64,000 bases of DNA from Pseudomonadota bacterium (GTDB lineage Bacteria; Pseudomonadota; Gammaproteobacteria; Nitrosococcales; Methylophagaceae), in the NCBI GenBank assembly GCA_030576275.1, contig JALIBN010000012.1, forward strand, positions 124,001 to 188,000, given 5' to 3'. Position 1 is the stretch's first letter. Each line of letters opens with the position of its first letter. Position numbers and translations under genes: made by a program. Shown here one piece after another: positions 17,575 to 27,088 of this stretch. The notes beneath the pieces were generated by a model. It made no database searches. It was not told the origin of the DNA and saw only the letters and a list, made by a program, of their open reading frames with translations.

Positions 17575-18678
17575 ATGAATATCACAACACAAAAAACGCT
17601 TACCCTGTTATCTCCTATTTCGCTAGGTGCTTTAAACCTGAAAAATAGAATAGTAATGGCCCCCTTAACGCGTAATCGTGCTGGTGAAGGTTTAGCACCA
17701 ACAGAAATGAACGTCGAATATTATAGACAACGTGCCAGTGCTGGTTTGATAATCAGCGAAGGTAGTCAAATTGCTCATGAAGCTGCTGGTTATCCCTTTA
17801 CCCCAGGAATCTATACTCAACAACAAGTAGATGGCTGGAAAAAAGTAACAGATGCCGTACATGAAAAAGGTGGCAAAATAATCTTACAACTTTGGCACTG
17901 CGGACGTGTGTCGCATAGCTCTTTATTGCCGAATGAAATGTTACCTCAAGCGCCATCAGCCATAAAACCTGCAGGGGAAGTTTATACCTACGAAGGCATG
18001 CAACCTTATGAAACACCTCATGCTTTAACAATCGATGAAATAACGGGTGTAATCGAGATGTATAAAAAAGCAGCTCAAAACTCGCTTGATGCAGGCTTTG
18101 ATGGTGTTGAAGTTCATGGTGCAAATGGTTATTTACTCGACCAGTTTTTACGTGATGGTAGCAATCATCGTGAAGATATCTATGGTGGTAGTCTTGAAAA
18201 TCGTTCACGATTATTACTTGAAGTCGTCGAAGCTGTTACTAAAATCTGGGGATCAGATCGGGTTGGGGTACGTTTATCTCCACTACAACCCTTTAATGAC
18301 ATTAAAGATAGTAACCCTGAAGCAACATTTAGTTACGTCGTCAAAGCATTAAATCAATTTGGACTTGCTTACCTGCATGTTACTGAAATGGGCGCTGAAG
18401 CACCTGGTGTAGCGGGACCTGCTTTTGATTTAAAAATCTTACGTCCGCTATGGGATGGTAATTATATGACCAACAGTCAATATGATTTTGAAAAAGGTAA
18501 TGCGGCCATCCAAAATAATGAGGCGGATGTTATTTCTTTTGGCAAATTACTCATTAGCAACCCAGATTTGGTAGAGCGTTTCGCCGCCAATGCGCCGTTA
18601 AATGATTTTGATGCAAGTACCTTTTATGGCGGCGATGAGCGTGGTTATATCGACTATCCTGCTATGAGTGAGGCATGA
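17575..18678 (+). CDS. nemA: Old yellow enzyme family ene-reductase, NemA-like
   Basis: A 367-residue FMN-dependent ene-reductase. Recognisable parts are LKNRIVMAPLTRNRAG, IILQLWHCGRVSHSS, the substrate-binding region FDGVEVHGANGYLLDQF and DVISFGKLLISNPDLVERF. These enzymes reduce activated C=C bonds in N-ethylmaleimide, quinones and nitro compounds. The ATG at 17575 has GAAGGA 8 bases ahead; an ATG at 17560 sits before that ribosome site and is less likely. It is 35 bases after the YqhD-like gene and belongs to the same TetR-controlled operon. Confidence 0.92.
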   Translation: MNITTQKTLTLLSPISLGALNLKNRIVMAPLTRNRAGEGLAPTEMNVEYYRQRASAGLIISEGSQIAHEAAGYPFTPGIYTQQQVDGWKKVTDAVHEKGGKIILQLWHCGRVSHSSLLPNEMLPQAPSAIKPAGEVYTYEGMQPYETPHALTIDEITGVIEMYKKAAQNSLDAGFDGVEVHGANGYLLDQFLRDGSNHREDIYGGSLENRSRLLLEVVEAVTKIWGSDRVGVRLSPLQPFNDIKDSNPEATFSYVVKALNQFGLAYLHVTEMGAEAPGVAGPAFDLKILRPLWDGNYMTNSQYDFEKGNAAIQNNEADVISFGKLLISNPDLVERFAANAPLNDFDASTFYGGDERGYIDYPAMSEA

Positions 18679-18743
18679 CATTATTGCACATGCTAACAAT
18701 CACTTTTCAATAATACTTGAGTGATATTTACTCATTTAATTAA

Positions 18744-18777
18744 CTAAACCCATATTCTATATATGGGTTTAGCACTT
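18744..18777 (+). terminator. Hairpin after nemA, probable terminator
   Basis: CTAAACCCATAT (18744-18755) and ATATGGGTTTAG (18761-18772) pair perfectly over a 5-base loop, 65 bases after the nemA stop. Only a short TTTT follows, so termination may be partial. Confidence 0.55.
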
Positions 18778-18830
18778 TTGGACTTAAAAAACATATAGTA
18801 CGCTGAATCTATAGTATTTAAAGGCAATAG

Positions 18831-19055
18831 CATTATGATGGTTCAGGCTATCCAGATGGTTTAAAAGGCGAAGAAATCTCACTTGCTTCGCGTATTATCT
18901 GTGTGGTTGATGTGTTCGACGCGCTAAGCAGTAGGCGTTGTTATCGGGATGCGATTAGCTCTAAAGATACACTGACCTATATGGCGGATGAGATGATTGA
19001 TCAATTTGACTCACTTGTCTTTGAATTTATTCTATATGACAAAGAAGCTAGCTGA
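18831..19055 (+). pseudogene. C-terminal fragment of an HD-GYP domain
   Basis: A 74-codon frame directly after a stop encodes the end of an HD-GYP phosphodiesterase: HYDGSGYPDGLKGEEISLAS, then CVVDVFDALSSRRCYRDA and a short tail. The catalytic HD histidine and aspartate are upstream and absent, so the fragment cannot be active. It is the third cyclic-di-GMP gene remnant in the window. Nothing else was recognised between nemA and ureG. Confidence 0.8.
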
Positions 19056-19057
19056 TT

Positions 19058-19085
19058 GCCTGCCTTGTTAGCTAACAGGGCAGGC
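19058..19085. repeat. Inverted repeat downstream of the urease operon
   Basis: GCCTGCCTTGTTA and TAACAGGGCAGGC pair with a single mismatch around GC. It lies 92 bases beyond the ureG stop on the minus strand. No T-run follows in either direction, so it may protect the transcript end more than terminate it. Confidence 0.45.
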
Positions 19086-19176
19086 TCGATCTAGGTTCGT
19101 AAGTGATCAGGTAATATGGGAACAACTACGCTAATCTAGCTACCTAGAGGTGTAGAAAGCTAATAAGCTTATCGTT

Positions 19177-19788
19177 CTAGAGCATGCCTTCCTTAACGAT
19201 AAACGCGATAATGTCAGGTAGGCCTTGGCCTATTTTAAGATTAGTAAAAACATAGGGTCTATCAATTCGCATTCTTTTAGTATCACTGTCCATTACCTCG
19301 AGAGAGGCACCCACATAAGGTGCTAAATCTATTTTGTTAATCACCAGTAGATCTGAACGTGTTATCCCTGGGCCTCCTTTTCTTGGGATCTTTTCGCCTT
19401 CAGCAACATCAATCACGTAAATCGTAATGTCTGCCAATTCTGGACTAAAGGTGGCTGATAAGTTATCCCCACCGCTTTCAATAAAGATTAAATCCAAATC
19501 AGGGAAGGTATCACTGAGATCTTCAACGGCCGCTAAATTCATCGAAGCATCTTCCCTAATCGCTGTATGTGGGCAACCGCCAGTTTCTACACCGACGATA
19601 CGATCTGCAGAAAGAGCTTCACTTTTTACTAAAAACTGAGCATCTTCTTTGGTATAAATATCGTTTGTTACCACGGCTAATTGATAGTCATCACGCATCG
19701 CTTTGCACAAGGCATCAAGCAGTGCTGTTTTACCTGAGCCTACTGGCCCACCGACGCCAATGCGTAAGGGTGCTTTTTTTGCATTCAT
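19177..19788 (-). CDS. ureG: Urease accessory GTPase UreG
   Basis: A 203-residue SIMIBI GTPase. The P-loop is [13 protein letters not shown] near residues 12-24, the metal-binding CPH motif is in [18 protein letters not shown], and the guanine-specificity motif is [12 protein letters not shown]. UreG supplies GTP hydrolysis and nickel for urease maturation with UreD, UreE and UreF. It is the last gene of the amide/urea run, 14 bases after ureF. Confidence 0.97.
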   Translation of the reverse strand: MNAKKAPLRIGVGGPVGSGKTALLDALCKAMRDDYQLAVVTNDIYTKEDAQFLVKSEALSADRIVGVETGGCPHTAIREDASMNLAAVEDLSDTFPDLDLIFIESGGDNLSATFSPELADITIYVIDVAEGEKIPRKGGPGITRSDLLVINKIDLAPYVGASLEVMDSDTKRMRIDRPYVFTNLKIGQGLPDIIAFIVKEGML

Positions 19789-19802
19789 ATTTTTTCTCTT
19801 TA

Positions 19803-20477
19803 TCAGGATCTAAATAAACGGGTGTATTGCGTTTCATGACGGCTGCTAGCATAGGCTAAGGCGGGAGCTGAACTGCCAATATTGTCTTCGCTTACGCTTA
19901 ACCCTTTATCGACAGCTAATGCTAACGGTTGGGCTAGATCGCGTAAAATTCGCTGTCCAGCCATTTGCCCTAAGGGGATTAACTTCACGCCCGAAATTAC
20001 AATATTTTCTAACCATGACCAAGCAAAACCTTGTGCACCAAGATGTATGGGAATATTCCACTGACTCAATGCCAATGCAAAACCCGCAGTTTGAGATTTT
20101 GCTAATACCAGTTTCCATTGTTCGGCAAGATCCATATCTAAATCTTGCAATAGCCTTACCATTGCTCTGCCTCGATTCTTCTCTTCTAGTCTAAGTTCAC
20201 TGGTCTCGCGGTGAGCGAGCAGGATATCTATCCAGCGCGATAAGCTTAATTCGTCTTGCGTTTGACAGGCTTGTAGCATTCTAACGAGTAAAGGTATTTC
20301 AAGATATTGCAGATTAGTGTCAATAAGATCCGCTAGCCAATCATGCAACTCTTGCTCAGTATTGACCCACTGGCATTCAACTGCCCATTCGAGCCCTTGT
20401 GAATAGGTAAATCCACCAACAGGTAAGGCGCTACTTGATAATTGCATCAAGCGTATCAGGCTTATATCGACCATCAT
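19803..20477 (-). CDS. ureF: Urease accessory protein UreF
   Basis: A 224-residue helical protein with family landmarks [23 protein letters not shown] at the N terminus, [21 protein letters not shown] and the final [20 protein letters not shown]. UreF bridges UreD and UreG in the activation complex. It lies between a small membrane-protein gene (18 bases upstream) and ureG. Confidence 0.96.
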   Translation of the reverse strand: MMVDISLIRLMQLSSSALPVGGFTYSQGLEWAVECQWVNTEQELHDWLADLIDTNLQYLEIPLLVRMLQACQTQDELSLSRWIDILLAHRETSELRLEEKNRGRAMVRLLQDLDMDLAEQWKLVLAKSQTAGFALALSQWNIPIHLGAQGFAWSWLENIVISGVKLIPLGQMAGQRILRDLAQPLALAVDKGLSVSEDNIGSSAPALAYASSRHETQYTRLFRS

Positions 20478-20495
20478 TTTGTCGAAATAACGCGT

Positions 20496-20678
20496 TTAAG
20501 AGCGTTGTTTTACGAATATTCCAATCGCCACTAACACGACGGCGATCGTTAATGGCCATGCATGTTCAGGACTAGCCAAAACATGCCAAATATTTTCCAT
20601 GAATGATGTGCCATGAGCTTCGTGAGCTGAAGCTAAAGTAGGAAATAGTGTGATGAGTAATAAAATAATTTTGTTCAT
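20496..20678 (-). CDS. Small single-span membrane protein inside the urease operon
   Basis: A 60-residue protein with a signal peptide cleaved after LFPTLASA, a short histidine-containing segment (HEAHGTSFMENIWHVL, HAWP) and one transmembrane helix (PLTIAVVLVAIGIFVK) with a basic end. It is flanked by 18-base gaps to ureE and ureF, so it is co-translated with them. The HEAHG start recalls the N terminus of HupE/UreJ-type nickel permeases, but the remaining helices are absent. A role in nickel supply is inferred from context only. Confidence 0.75.
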   Translation of the reverse strand: MNKIILLLITLFPTLASAHEAHGTSFMENIWHVLASPEHAWPLTIAVVLVAIGIFVKQRS

Positions 20679-20696
20679 ATGTATTCTCCATTCATT

Positions 20697-21158
20697 TTAA
20701 TGGTGATGATGTCCGTGGTTATGGCCACTACTTACATTACTACCGTAGGCGCCAGCTTCTGGTTCAAAGGGTACATTTTCAACTTGCACGGTCAATCCTA
20801 ATCCCGTCAGCATATCGTCTAAGACATGATCATGAAGATATTGGATTCGGTTAGGATTAATCTGTAATGCGACATGGCGATTACCGAGATGATAGCAAGC
20901 TCGTGCCATTAACCAAGCATCGTCACAGCTCACTGTAGAAACGGTTTCATTGGCCGCAATGATTTTGACAATGATGCCATCTTCACTCGCTAATACGTCA
21001 CCACTTTGTAGCACTTGACCTCGTTCTAGAAACAATCCCACATCACGACCATCATCTAAGACTGCACGTAGTCGACTTTTAACTCTGCTAGCGAGTGGCA
21101 GCGTTAGTGTCGCTGTTTCTTGTGGTTTATTATTTAGTTTTTTTATTAAATTAATCAT
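20697..21158 (-). CDS. ureE: Urease nickel chaperone UreE
   Basis: A 153-residue metallochaperone. The N-terminal domain has LPLASRVKSRLRAVLDDGRDVG and the C-terminal domain carries YHLGNRHVALQI, where His is the conserved nickel ligand, and the segment YLHDHVLDDMLTGLGL. The protein ends in a histidine-rich tail, SSGHNHGHHHH, that would bind further nickel. It starts two bases after ureC. Confidence 0.96.
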   Translation of the reverse strand: MINLIKKLNNKPQETATLTLPLASRVKSRLRAVLDDGRDVGLFLERGQVLQSGDVLASEDGIIVKIIAANETVSTVSCDDAWLMARACYHLGNRHVALQINPNRIQYLHDHVLDDMLTGLGLTVQVENVPFEPEAGAYGSNVSSGHNHGHHHH

Positions 21159-21160
21159 AT

Positions 21161-22867
21161 CTAAAATAGGAAATAGCGTTGTGCCAGTGGTAATTCCACC
21201 GCTGGCTCGCAGGTTAATAATTCGCCATCAGCAAACACTTGGTAAGTTTGCGAATCGACTTCTATATTGGGTTGGTAATCATTTAAAATCATATCGGCTT
21301 TTTTAATATTTCGGCAATTTTTAACCACGCCGATCATGCTCTTTAAATCGAGTTTTTCGACGATGCCATCTTCTTTTGCTGCTTGTGAAACAAAGGTCAT
21401 TCGCGTTGCATGACGCGCGCCACCAAGATTAGCAAACATCATCCGATAATGAACGGGTTGTGGTGTTGGGATCGATGCATTTGGATCACCCATCGGTGCC
21501 GCGACAATCATGCCGCCTTTAATAATTAAATTTGGCTTGGTGGCAAAAAATGCCGGTGACCACAACACTAAATCGGCTAATTTACCGACCTCAATCGAGC
21601 CTACTTCATGTGAAATCCCGTGTGCGATGGCTGGGTTAATAGTGTATTTAGCGATGTAACGTCTAGCTCGAAAGTTATCAGCATCGGTATTGACATCACT
21701 TGCTAATGGACCGCGCTGTACTTTCATTTTATGAGCAGTTTGCCATGTGCGAATGATTACTTCTCCTACACGCCCCATAGCCTGTGAGTCTGACGCTATC
21801 ATGGAGAAAGCACCTAAGTCATGCAGAATATCTTCTGCGGCAATTGTTTCGCGTCTGATTCGTGATTCAGCAAAGGCGACATCTTCAGCAATATTAGTGT
21901 CGAGATGATGGCAAACCATCAACATATCTAGATGCTCATCGACCGTATTTATTGTATAAGGTCGGGTGGGATTGGTCGATGAAGGCAACACAAATGATTC
22001 GCCACATGCTTTAATAATATCCGGTGCATGCCCACCACCGGCACCTTCAGTGTGATAGGTGTGAATTGTTCTGCCTTTCATCGCCGCTAAAGTATGCTCA
22101 ACAAAACCAGACTCGTTCAGTGTGTCGGTATGAATGGCCACCTGAATATCCATTTTTTCAGCGACCGATAAGCAGTTATCTATCGACGCGGGTGTTGTAC
22201 CCCAGTCTTCATGTAATTTAAGTCCTATAGCACCTGCTCGCACTTGTTCTTCTAAAGGTTCAGGCAAACTTGCATTCCCTTTGCCTAAAAAGCCAATATT
22301 CATTGGTAACTCTTCGGCTGCTTGCAACATGCGATGCATATTCCAGATACCCGGCGTACACGTTGTGGCATTAGTGCCCGTCGCTGGACCTGTTCCCCCA
22401 CCAATCATCGTGGTTACGCCCGACATTAATGCTTCTTCAATCTGTTGTGGGCATATGAAATGAATATGAGAATCTATGCCACCAGCCGTTAGAATTTGAC
22501 CTTCACCAGCGATGACTTCTGTTCCGGGGCCAACCACAATATCAACACCTGGCTGCACATCAGGGTTACCTGCTTTGCCAATGGCGACGATACGACCATG
22601 CTTGATACCGACATCGGCTTTAATAATCCCCCAGTGATCCATGATTAAAGCATTGGTGATCAGGACATCGACTACTTCGGCATCACAGCGTTGGCTTTGA
22701 CCCATGCCATCGCGAATAACTTTGCCGCCACCAAATTTAACTTCATCGCCATAAATCGTACGATCGTCTTCAACTTTTATCCACAGTTCTGTATCACCTA
22801 GACGGATACGATCGCCTGTCGTTGGCCCATACATTTCCATATAAGCTTGTCTGCTAATTGTGGTCAT
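21161..22867 (-). CDS. ureC: Urease alpha subunit
   Basis: A 568-residue catalytic subunit. The nickel ligands are in [14 protein letters not shown] (two His), the lysine that is carbamylated is in [12 protein letters not shown], further ligands are in [13 protein letters not shown] and [14 protein letters not shown], and the flap Cys/His lies in [20 protein letters not shown]. Urea is hydrolysed to ammonia and carbamate in the cytoplasm. Length matches the three-subunit bacterial enzyme. Its start overlaps ureB by four bases and ureE follows after two. Confidence 0.98.
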   Translation of the reverse strand: MTTISRQAYMEMYGPTTGDRIRLGDTELWIKVEDDRTIYGDEVKFGGGKVIRDGMGQSQRCDAEVVDVLITNALIMDHWGIIKADVGIKHGRIVAIGKAGNPDVQPGVDIVVGPGTEVIAGEGQILTAGGIDSHIHFICPQQIEEALMSGVTTMIGGGTGPATGTNATTCTPGIWNMHRMLQAAEELPMNIGFLGKGNASLPEPLEEQVRAGAIGLKLHEDWGTTPASIDNCLSVAEKMDIQVAIHTDTLNESGFVEHTLAAMKGRTIHTYHTEGAGGGHAPDIIKACGESFVLPSSTNPTRPYTINTVDEHLDMLMVCHHLDTNIAEDVAFAESRIRRETIAAEDILHDLGAFSMIASDSQAMGRVGEVIIRTWQTAHKMKVQRGPLASDVNTDADNFRARRYIAKYTINPAIAHGISHEVGSIEVGKLADLVLWSPAFFATKPNLIIKGGMIVAAPMGDPNASIPTPQPVHYRMMFANLGGARHATRMTFVSQAAKEDGIVEKLDLKSMIGVVKNCRNIKKADMILNDYQPNIEVDSQTYQVFADGELLTCEPAVELPLAQRYFLF

Positions 22868-23181
22868 GCTTTATTCTCCAAAACACCCATTACTTCGGCA
22901 TTAAAGCCATAAACCTTGCGATCTCCCGCATAAGCAACCAGCTCAACTTCACGTGTTTGACCTGGCTCAAATCTTACCGCTGTGCCTGCTGCAATATTAA
23001 GTCTGAATCCATAGGTGTTATCCCGCTCAAAGTCCAGAGCTGGGTTGGTTTCAAAAAAGTGATAATGAGACCCTACTTGAATCGGCCGATCACCTTTATT
23101 GGCGACATCAACTACCACCGTGGCACGGCCTGCATTGAGCGTTATCTCACCTTCGGCAACGATTATTTCACCTGGAATCAT
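22864..23181 (-). CDS. ureB: Urease beta subunit
   Basis: A 105-residue subunit with the typical opening [19 protein letters not shown] and the core [18 protein letters not shown], followed by [20 protein letters not shown]. It packs against UreA and UreC in the (abc)3 enzyme. It overlaps ureC through ATGA and follows ureA after 24 bases. Confidence 0.97.
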   Translation of the reverse strand: MIPGEIIVAEGEITLNAGRATVVVDVANKGDRPIQVGSHYHFFETNPALDFERDNTYGFRLNIAAGTAVRFEPGQTREVELVAYAGDRKVYGFNAEVMGVLENKA

Positions 23182-23205
23182 GATTTATTCTCCAGTAGTA
23201 CGCAA

Positions 23206-23508
23206 TTAAACGATGGGATCATGAACGGTCACTAACTTAGTACCATCAGGAAAAGTCCCTTCTACTTGTATCTCATGAATCATTTCGGCAATACCGGTCA
23301 TCACATCATCACGGGTTAATAATGTACGACCATAATCCATTAACTCTGCAACGCTTCTACCATCACGAGCGCCTTCTAAAATAGCAGCACTGATGTAGGC
23401 TATGGCTTCAGGGTGATTGAGTTTTACGCCGCGTAGCTTTCGACGTTCAGCTAATAATCCAGCGGTAAATATAAGTAATTTATCTTTTTCTCTTGGGGTC
23501 AAATTCAT
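23206..23508 (-). CDS. ureA: Urease gamma subunit
   Basis: A 100-residue subunit with the classical N terminus [20 protein letters not shown] and [20 protein letters not shown], ending [17 protein letters not shown]. It is the first structural urease gene, 16 bases after ureD and 24 before ureB. Confidence 0.97.
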   Translation of the reverse strand: MNLTPREKDKLLIFTAGLLAERRKLRGVKLNHPEAIAYISAAILEGARDGRSVAELMDYGRTLLTRDDVMTGIAEMIHEIQVEGTFPDGTKLVTVHDPIV

Positions 23509-23524
23509 CTGTATAACCTAGTTA

Positions 23525-24367
23525 TTATGTGGCCCATATTCTTGGTGGACAAGCTTTACGTTCTAAAATGGCGGGTCTTAATACCGTCCATATTCGTGAA
23601 AATAATCGTCGACACTTAGCTGTGGAGTTCCCCAGATAACGGACAACTACGCAGTCTTCTATTAAGGTGGCGGCAATTAAATGTGTATCTTCATCAGCTA
23701 ATATAGCTCTTACCTTTTCTAGTAAATCATTATTAACCGGAGTAGCTACTAACATAGCCATTACAGGATGACCGCGTAAACCTGTGGGCGAATTTAATCT
23801 ATCTGCATTAATCTGCATTCGCTCCATCAATATGGGTACGCCATCCCGGCGAAGTGAAAAATCTAAGCTTAACTGGCCCGTTGTAAACGTTTCATTACTG
23901 GCGGGCAGGCCCAGACAATGTGTTTCCCAGCCAATAAAACGTGCTTTAGCCGCTAAATTAATATGAGTACTCATACGAGCTTGAGCACCAGGAAAATAGA
24001 TGTTTTCTTGGGGAAGCCATTCTAGTGAAGCGTTTTCAGCAACATGTAAATTCTGCTGTTGGTAAGCTGTTTCGCCTTGGCTACGATAAAACTTGGTCGC
24101 GCCAGGCGTGGTTAATAATGTACTCGCATTGGCAAGAACGGATGTGTTGATGGTTATGGTATCGCCACCCACTACACCACCTGGTGGATGAAGGATATAT
24201 AGATGACAGACATCACCTTCTGGGTAAAAAGCTCTTTGAACCGTTAATGGCCCACGTTGACTGCGATGTGACAACACGGTTTTATCACTTCGAAAGGAAA
24301 ACGCCAAATCGAGTTGTGCTTTCCAGCCTGACGGAATAGATTCAGCCAAGCTGTTCATTACGCTCAT
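23525..24367 (-). CDS. ureD: Urease accessory protein UreD
   Basis: A 280-residue scaffold protein. Landmarks are RSQRGPLTVQRAFYPEG, HLYILHPPGGVVGGDTI, TTPGATKFYRSQG and LEWLPQENIYFPGAQ. UreD docks on the apo-urease and recruits UreF and UreG. It begins 39 bases after urtE; ATG at 24367 or at 24358 (MNSLAE) are both possible. Confidence 0.95.
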   Translation of the reverse strand: MSVMNSLAESIPSGWKAQLDLAFSFRSDKTVLSHRSQRGPLTVQRAFYPEGDVCHLYILHPPGGVVGGDTITINTSVLANASTLLTTPGATKFYRSQGETAYQQQNLHVAENASLEWLPQENIYFPGAQARMSTHINLAAKARFIGWETHCLGLPASNETFTTGQLSLDFSLRRDGVPILMERMQINADRLNSPTGLRGHPVMAMLVATPVNNDLLEKVRAILADEDTHLIAATLIEDCVVVRYLGNSTAKCRRLFSRIWTVLRPAILERKACPPRIWAT

Positions 24368-24406
24368 GCTAAGTAGATACTCACTAATTGCTCCGCTAAC
24401 TTGATT

Positions 24407-25096
24407 TTAAACAGATAGGTATTTGCTTATTTTAGCAACATCGACATCTTTTCTAAGATCTTCATGAATAAACTTTCCTGAATCAATAACAATGAGTCTA
24501 TCGGCGATAGCCATGGTAAAGCTCAATACCTGTTCAGAAACGATAATAGTTATATCACGCATTTGTTGTATTTCATTAAGAATTTTAGCAATATCTTTAA
24601 TGATTGAAGGTTGAATGCCTTCTGTCGGTTCATCAAGTAAAAGTACTTTTGGATTAGTAACCAATGCCCTAGCGATGGCCAATTGTTGTTGTTGTCCACC
24701 CGATAAATTGCCACCTTTACGATGACGCATATCGAACAATACCGGAAACAAAGCATAAATGTCTTCTGGAACTCTTTTAAGACCAGATACCTGCATGCCC
24801 GTTTCAATATTCTCCAGAACACTCAATGTCGGAAAAATCATTCGACCCTGCGGTACATAGGCGATGCCACCGGCAACTCGTTGATGACTTTCATTCTTAG
24901 TCACATCTTCACCATCGATTTTAATACTACCTTCACCTACCTCTAAAATGCCAATTAATGATTTAAAGAGTGTCGTTTTTCCCATACCGTTTCGGCCCAT
25001 AATGGCCAATGTTTCATTCTTTTTTGCCTTAAAGCTAATGCCATGAATGACTTCACTCTGCCCATAGCTCACATGTAAATCGGATACTTCAAGCAT
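24407..25096 (-). CDS. urtE: Urea ABC transporter ATP-binding subunit UrtE
   Basis: A 229-residue LivF-type ATPase. Walker A is GRNGMGKTTLFK, the signature is NLSGGQQQQLAIAR, and Walker B is VLLLDEPTEGIQP. It is one of two ATPases driving urea import through UrtB/UrtC. It is 17 bases after urtD and 39 before ureD, linking uptake and hydrolysis in one run. Confidence 0.95.
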   Translation of the reverse strand: MLEVSDLHVSYGQSEVIHGISFKAKKNETLAIMGRNGMGKTTLFKSLIGILEVGEGSIKIDGEDVTKNESHQRVAGGIAYVPQGRMIFPTLSVLENIETGMQVSGLKRVPEDIYALFPVLFDMRHRKGGNLSGGQQQQLAIARALVTNPKVLLLDEPTEGIQPSIIKDIAKILNEIQQMRDITIIVSEQVLSFTMAIADRLIVIDSGKFIHEDLRKDVDVAKISKYLSV

Positions 25097-25113
25097 AATT
25101 AATACCTCTTAAC

Positions 25114-25860
25114 TTAGTGTCCCAGATAGACTTCAATGACATCAGGATTATTTTGGACTGTTTTCATATCACCTTCGGCAAGAATTTTCCCTTGGTGAAG
25201 TACCGTTACTTTGTGTGCAATTCGGGCAACAAACTCCATATCATGTTCGATTACAAGTACTGAGCGACCCTTACTGATGCGGTTCAATAATTCCGCTGTT
25301 TGTTCTCGCTCTCTAACGCTCATTCCGGCAACAGGTTCATCTAACATCAGTAATTCAGGATCTTGAATTAGTAGCATGCCTATTTCTAGCCACTGTTTCT
25401 GACCATGACTGAGCAAAGCTGCTTCCATGCTCAAAAAATCACCGAGAAAGACTTCATTCGCTATTTCTTTAATACGCGCATCTACTTTATCCGTGCGTTT
25501 AAATGCTAAAGCGCCAAATACCGTTCGACCTTCTGGATACGACACTTCAAGATTGTCGTATACCGAGAGATTTTCATAAATCGATGGTGTTTGAAATTTA
25601 CGTCCAACACCGGCATGAACAATCTGATGCTCAGAAAGTTTCGACAGCTCTTTATTTTTAAATTTGATACTGCCTGATGTTGACTTTGTTTTGCCACATA
25701 TCAGGTCAAGAAGTGTGGTTTTGCCAGCGCCATTTGGCCCAATCACCACTCTTAATTCATCTTTATCAATATAAAGACTTAAGTTATCTACGGCCTTAAA
25801 GCCGTCAAACGAAACCGTTAAGTCTTCAATGGCCAATGCGAAATCGGTATTACTACTCAT
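25114..25860 (-). CDS. urtD: Urea ABC transporter ATP-binding subunit UrtD
   Basis: A 248-residue LivG-type ATPase: Walker A GPNGAGKTTLLDL, a Q-loop region with GRKFQTPSIYENL, the degenerate signature SHGQKQWLEIGM as usual for UrtD, and Walker B LLMLDEPVAGMS. It pairs with UrtE. The urtC gene lies 52 bases upstream. Confidence 0.95.
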   Translation of the reverse strand: MSSNTDFALAIEDLTVSFDGFKAVDNLSLYIDKDELRVVIGPNGAGKTTLLDLICGKTKSTSGSIKFKNKELSKLSEHQIVHAGVGRKFQTPSIYENLSVYDNLEVSYPEGRTVFGALAFKRTDKVDARIKEIANEVFLGDFLSMEAALLSHGQKQWLEIGMLLIQDPELLMLDEPVAGMSVREREQTAELLNRISKGRSVLVIEHDMEFVARIAHKVTVLHQGKILAEGDMKTVQNNPDVIEVYLGH

Positions 25861-25912
25861 GACAAATGTTCCTTATGATGTGAAGTCGAGTAACAGTAAG
25901 TGTAAGAGAGGC

Positions 25913-27070
25913 TCATTTGCTGTCTCTAGCGGGGCTAGTACGCTTACTATTAATCAATGCTTTGGCCGAACTTATAAACTTCATTTTACTAATGCGATTG
26001 AGCTGGGTTTTACCATATTTATCCCAGATACCTGCTAGACCATTAGGAAAGAACATCACAACTGCTATGAATAAGCCACCCATTAAGAATAACCAGATTT
26101 CAGGGAATGTTTCTGAAAATACAGTCTTGCCATAGTTCACAAGTAATGTCCCATACACCACGCCAATAAGTGACATACGCCCACCGACGGCAGCAAAAAT
26201 AACCATCTCAATCGATGGCACGATACCGACAAATGAAGGTGACATGAAGCCTACTTGTAGTGTGAACATTGCACCACCAATTGCGGCGATGATCGCTGAA
26301 ACACAAAAGATAAATATCTTAAAGTTTGATACGTCGTAACCTGAGAAGCGAACCCGATCTTCTTTGTCACGCATGGCTAATAATAAACGTCCAAACTTAC
26401 TGGTCAGAATGAATCGGCTAACTAAAATGACACCAAACAATAGGAAGGCATTGATGAAGTACAGGATATATTTTGATGAATCATCACGAATATCCCAACC
26501 ATGGATGGTTTTTAAATCAGTGATACCGTTAATACCACCTGTATAACCTTGTTGTCCGACAATCAATACCGTAAGAATAACGGCAATAACTTGCGTGATA
26601 ATGGCAAAGTAAACCCCACCTACCCGACGTTTAAACATCGAGTAACCGATAATAAAGGCAAAAATAGCAGGTACAGCAATCACTGCGAATAAGGTAAAAG
26701 TGAAGCTATGAAATGGTACCCAGAACCAAGGTAGTTCGGTAATCTGATTCCAATCCATAAAGTCAGGAATACCCGGTGTTGATTGAATACTGGTACTGAT
26801 CGGATCAGAGGCTTCGAGTTTCAGAAACATGGCCATCGCATAACCGCCGAGGCCAAAGAACACACCTTGCCCAAGGCTTAAGATACCGCCATAGCCCCAT
26901 AATAAAACTAAGCTGACCGCAACAAAGGCATACGTTAGATACTTACCCACCATATTTAATCGAAATAGGTCTAGTGACATAGGTAAAATGATTAAAATCA
27001 ACACGGCAAGGATTGCCATGCCTATCGCCCCATTTTTGCCGCCTAAAAAACGTTCATACATAAAATTCAT
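25913..27070 (-). CDS. urtC: Urea/amide ABC transporter permease UrtC
   Basis: A 385-residue LivM-type permease with about nine or ten transmembrane helices. Landmarks are LLWGYGGILSLGQGVFFGLGGYAM, RRVGGVYFAIITQV and GFMSPSFVGIVPSIEMVIFAAVGG. It corresponds to FmdF of Methylophilus by gene order. It follows urtB after 18 bases. Confidence 0.95.
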   Translation of the reverse strand: MNFMYERFLGGKNGAIGMAILAVLILIILPMSLDLFRLNMVGKYLTYAFVAVSLVLLWGYGGILSLGQGVFFGLGGYAMAMFLKLEASDPISTSIQSTPGIPDFMDWNQITELPWFWVPFHSFTFTLFAVIAVPAIFAFIIGYSMFKRRVGGVYFAIITQVIAVILTVLIVGQQGYTGGINGITDLKTIHGWDIRDDSSKYILYFINAFLLFGVILVSRFILTSKFGRLLLAMRDKEDRVRFSGYDVSNFKIFIFCVSAIIAAIGGAMFTLQVGFMSPSFVGIVPSIEMVIFAAVGGRMSLIGVVYGTLLVNYGKTVFSETFPEIWLFLMGGLFIAVVMFFPNGLAGIWDKYGKTQLNRISKMKFISSAKALINSKRTSPARDSK

Positions 27071-27088
27071 GTTTTTCTCCTAGTTCGC

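Noticed and set aside
18086-18352. Second open frame within the old yellow enzyme gene
   Set aside because: Frame-shifted shadow of nemA with no independent start signal.
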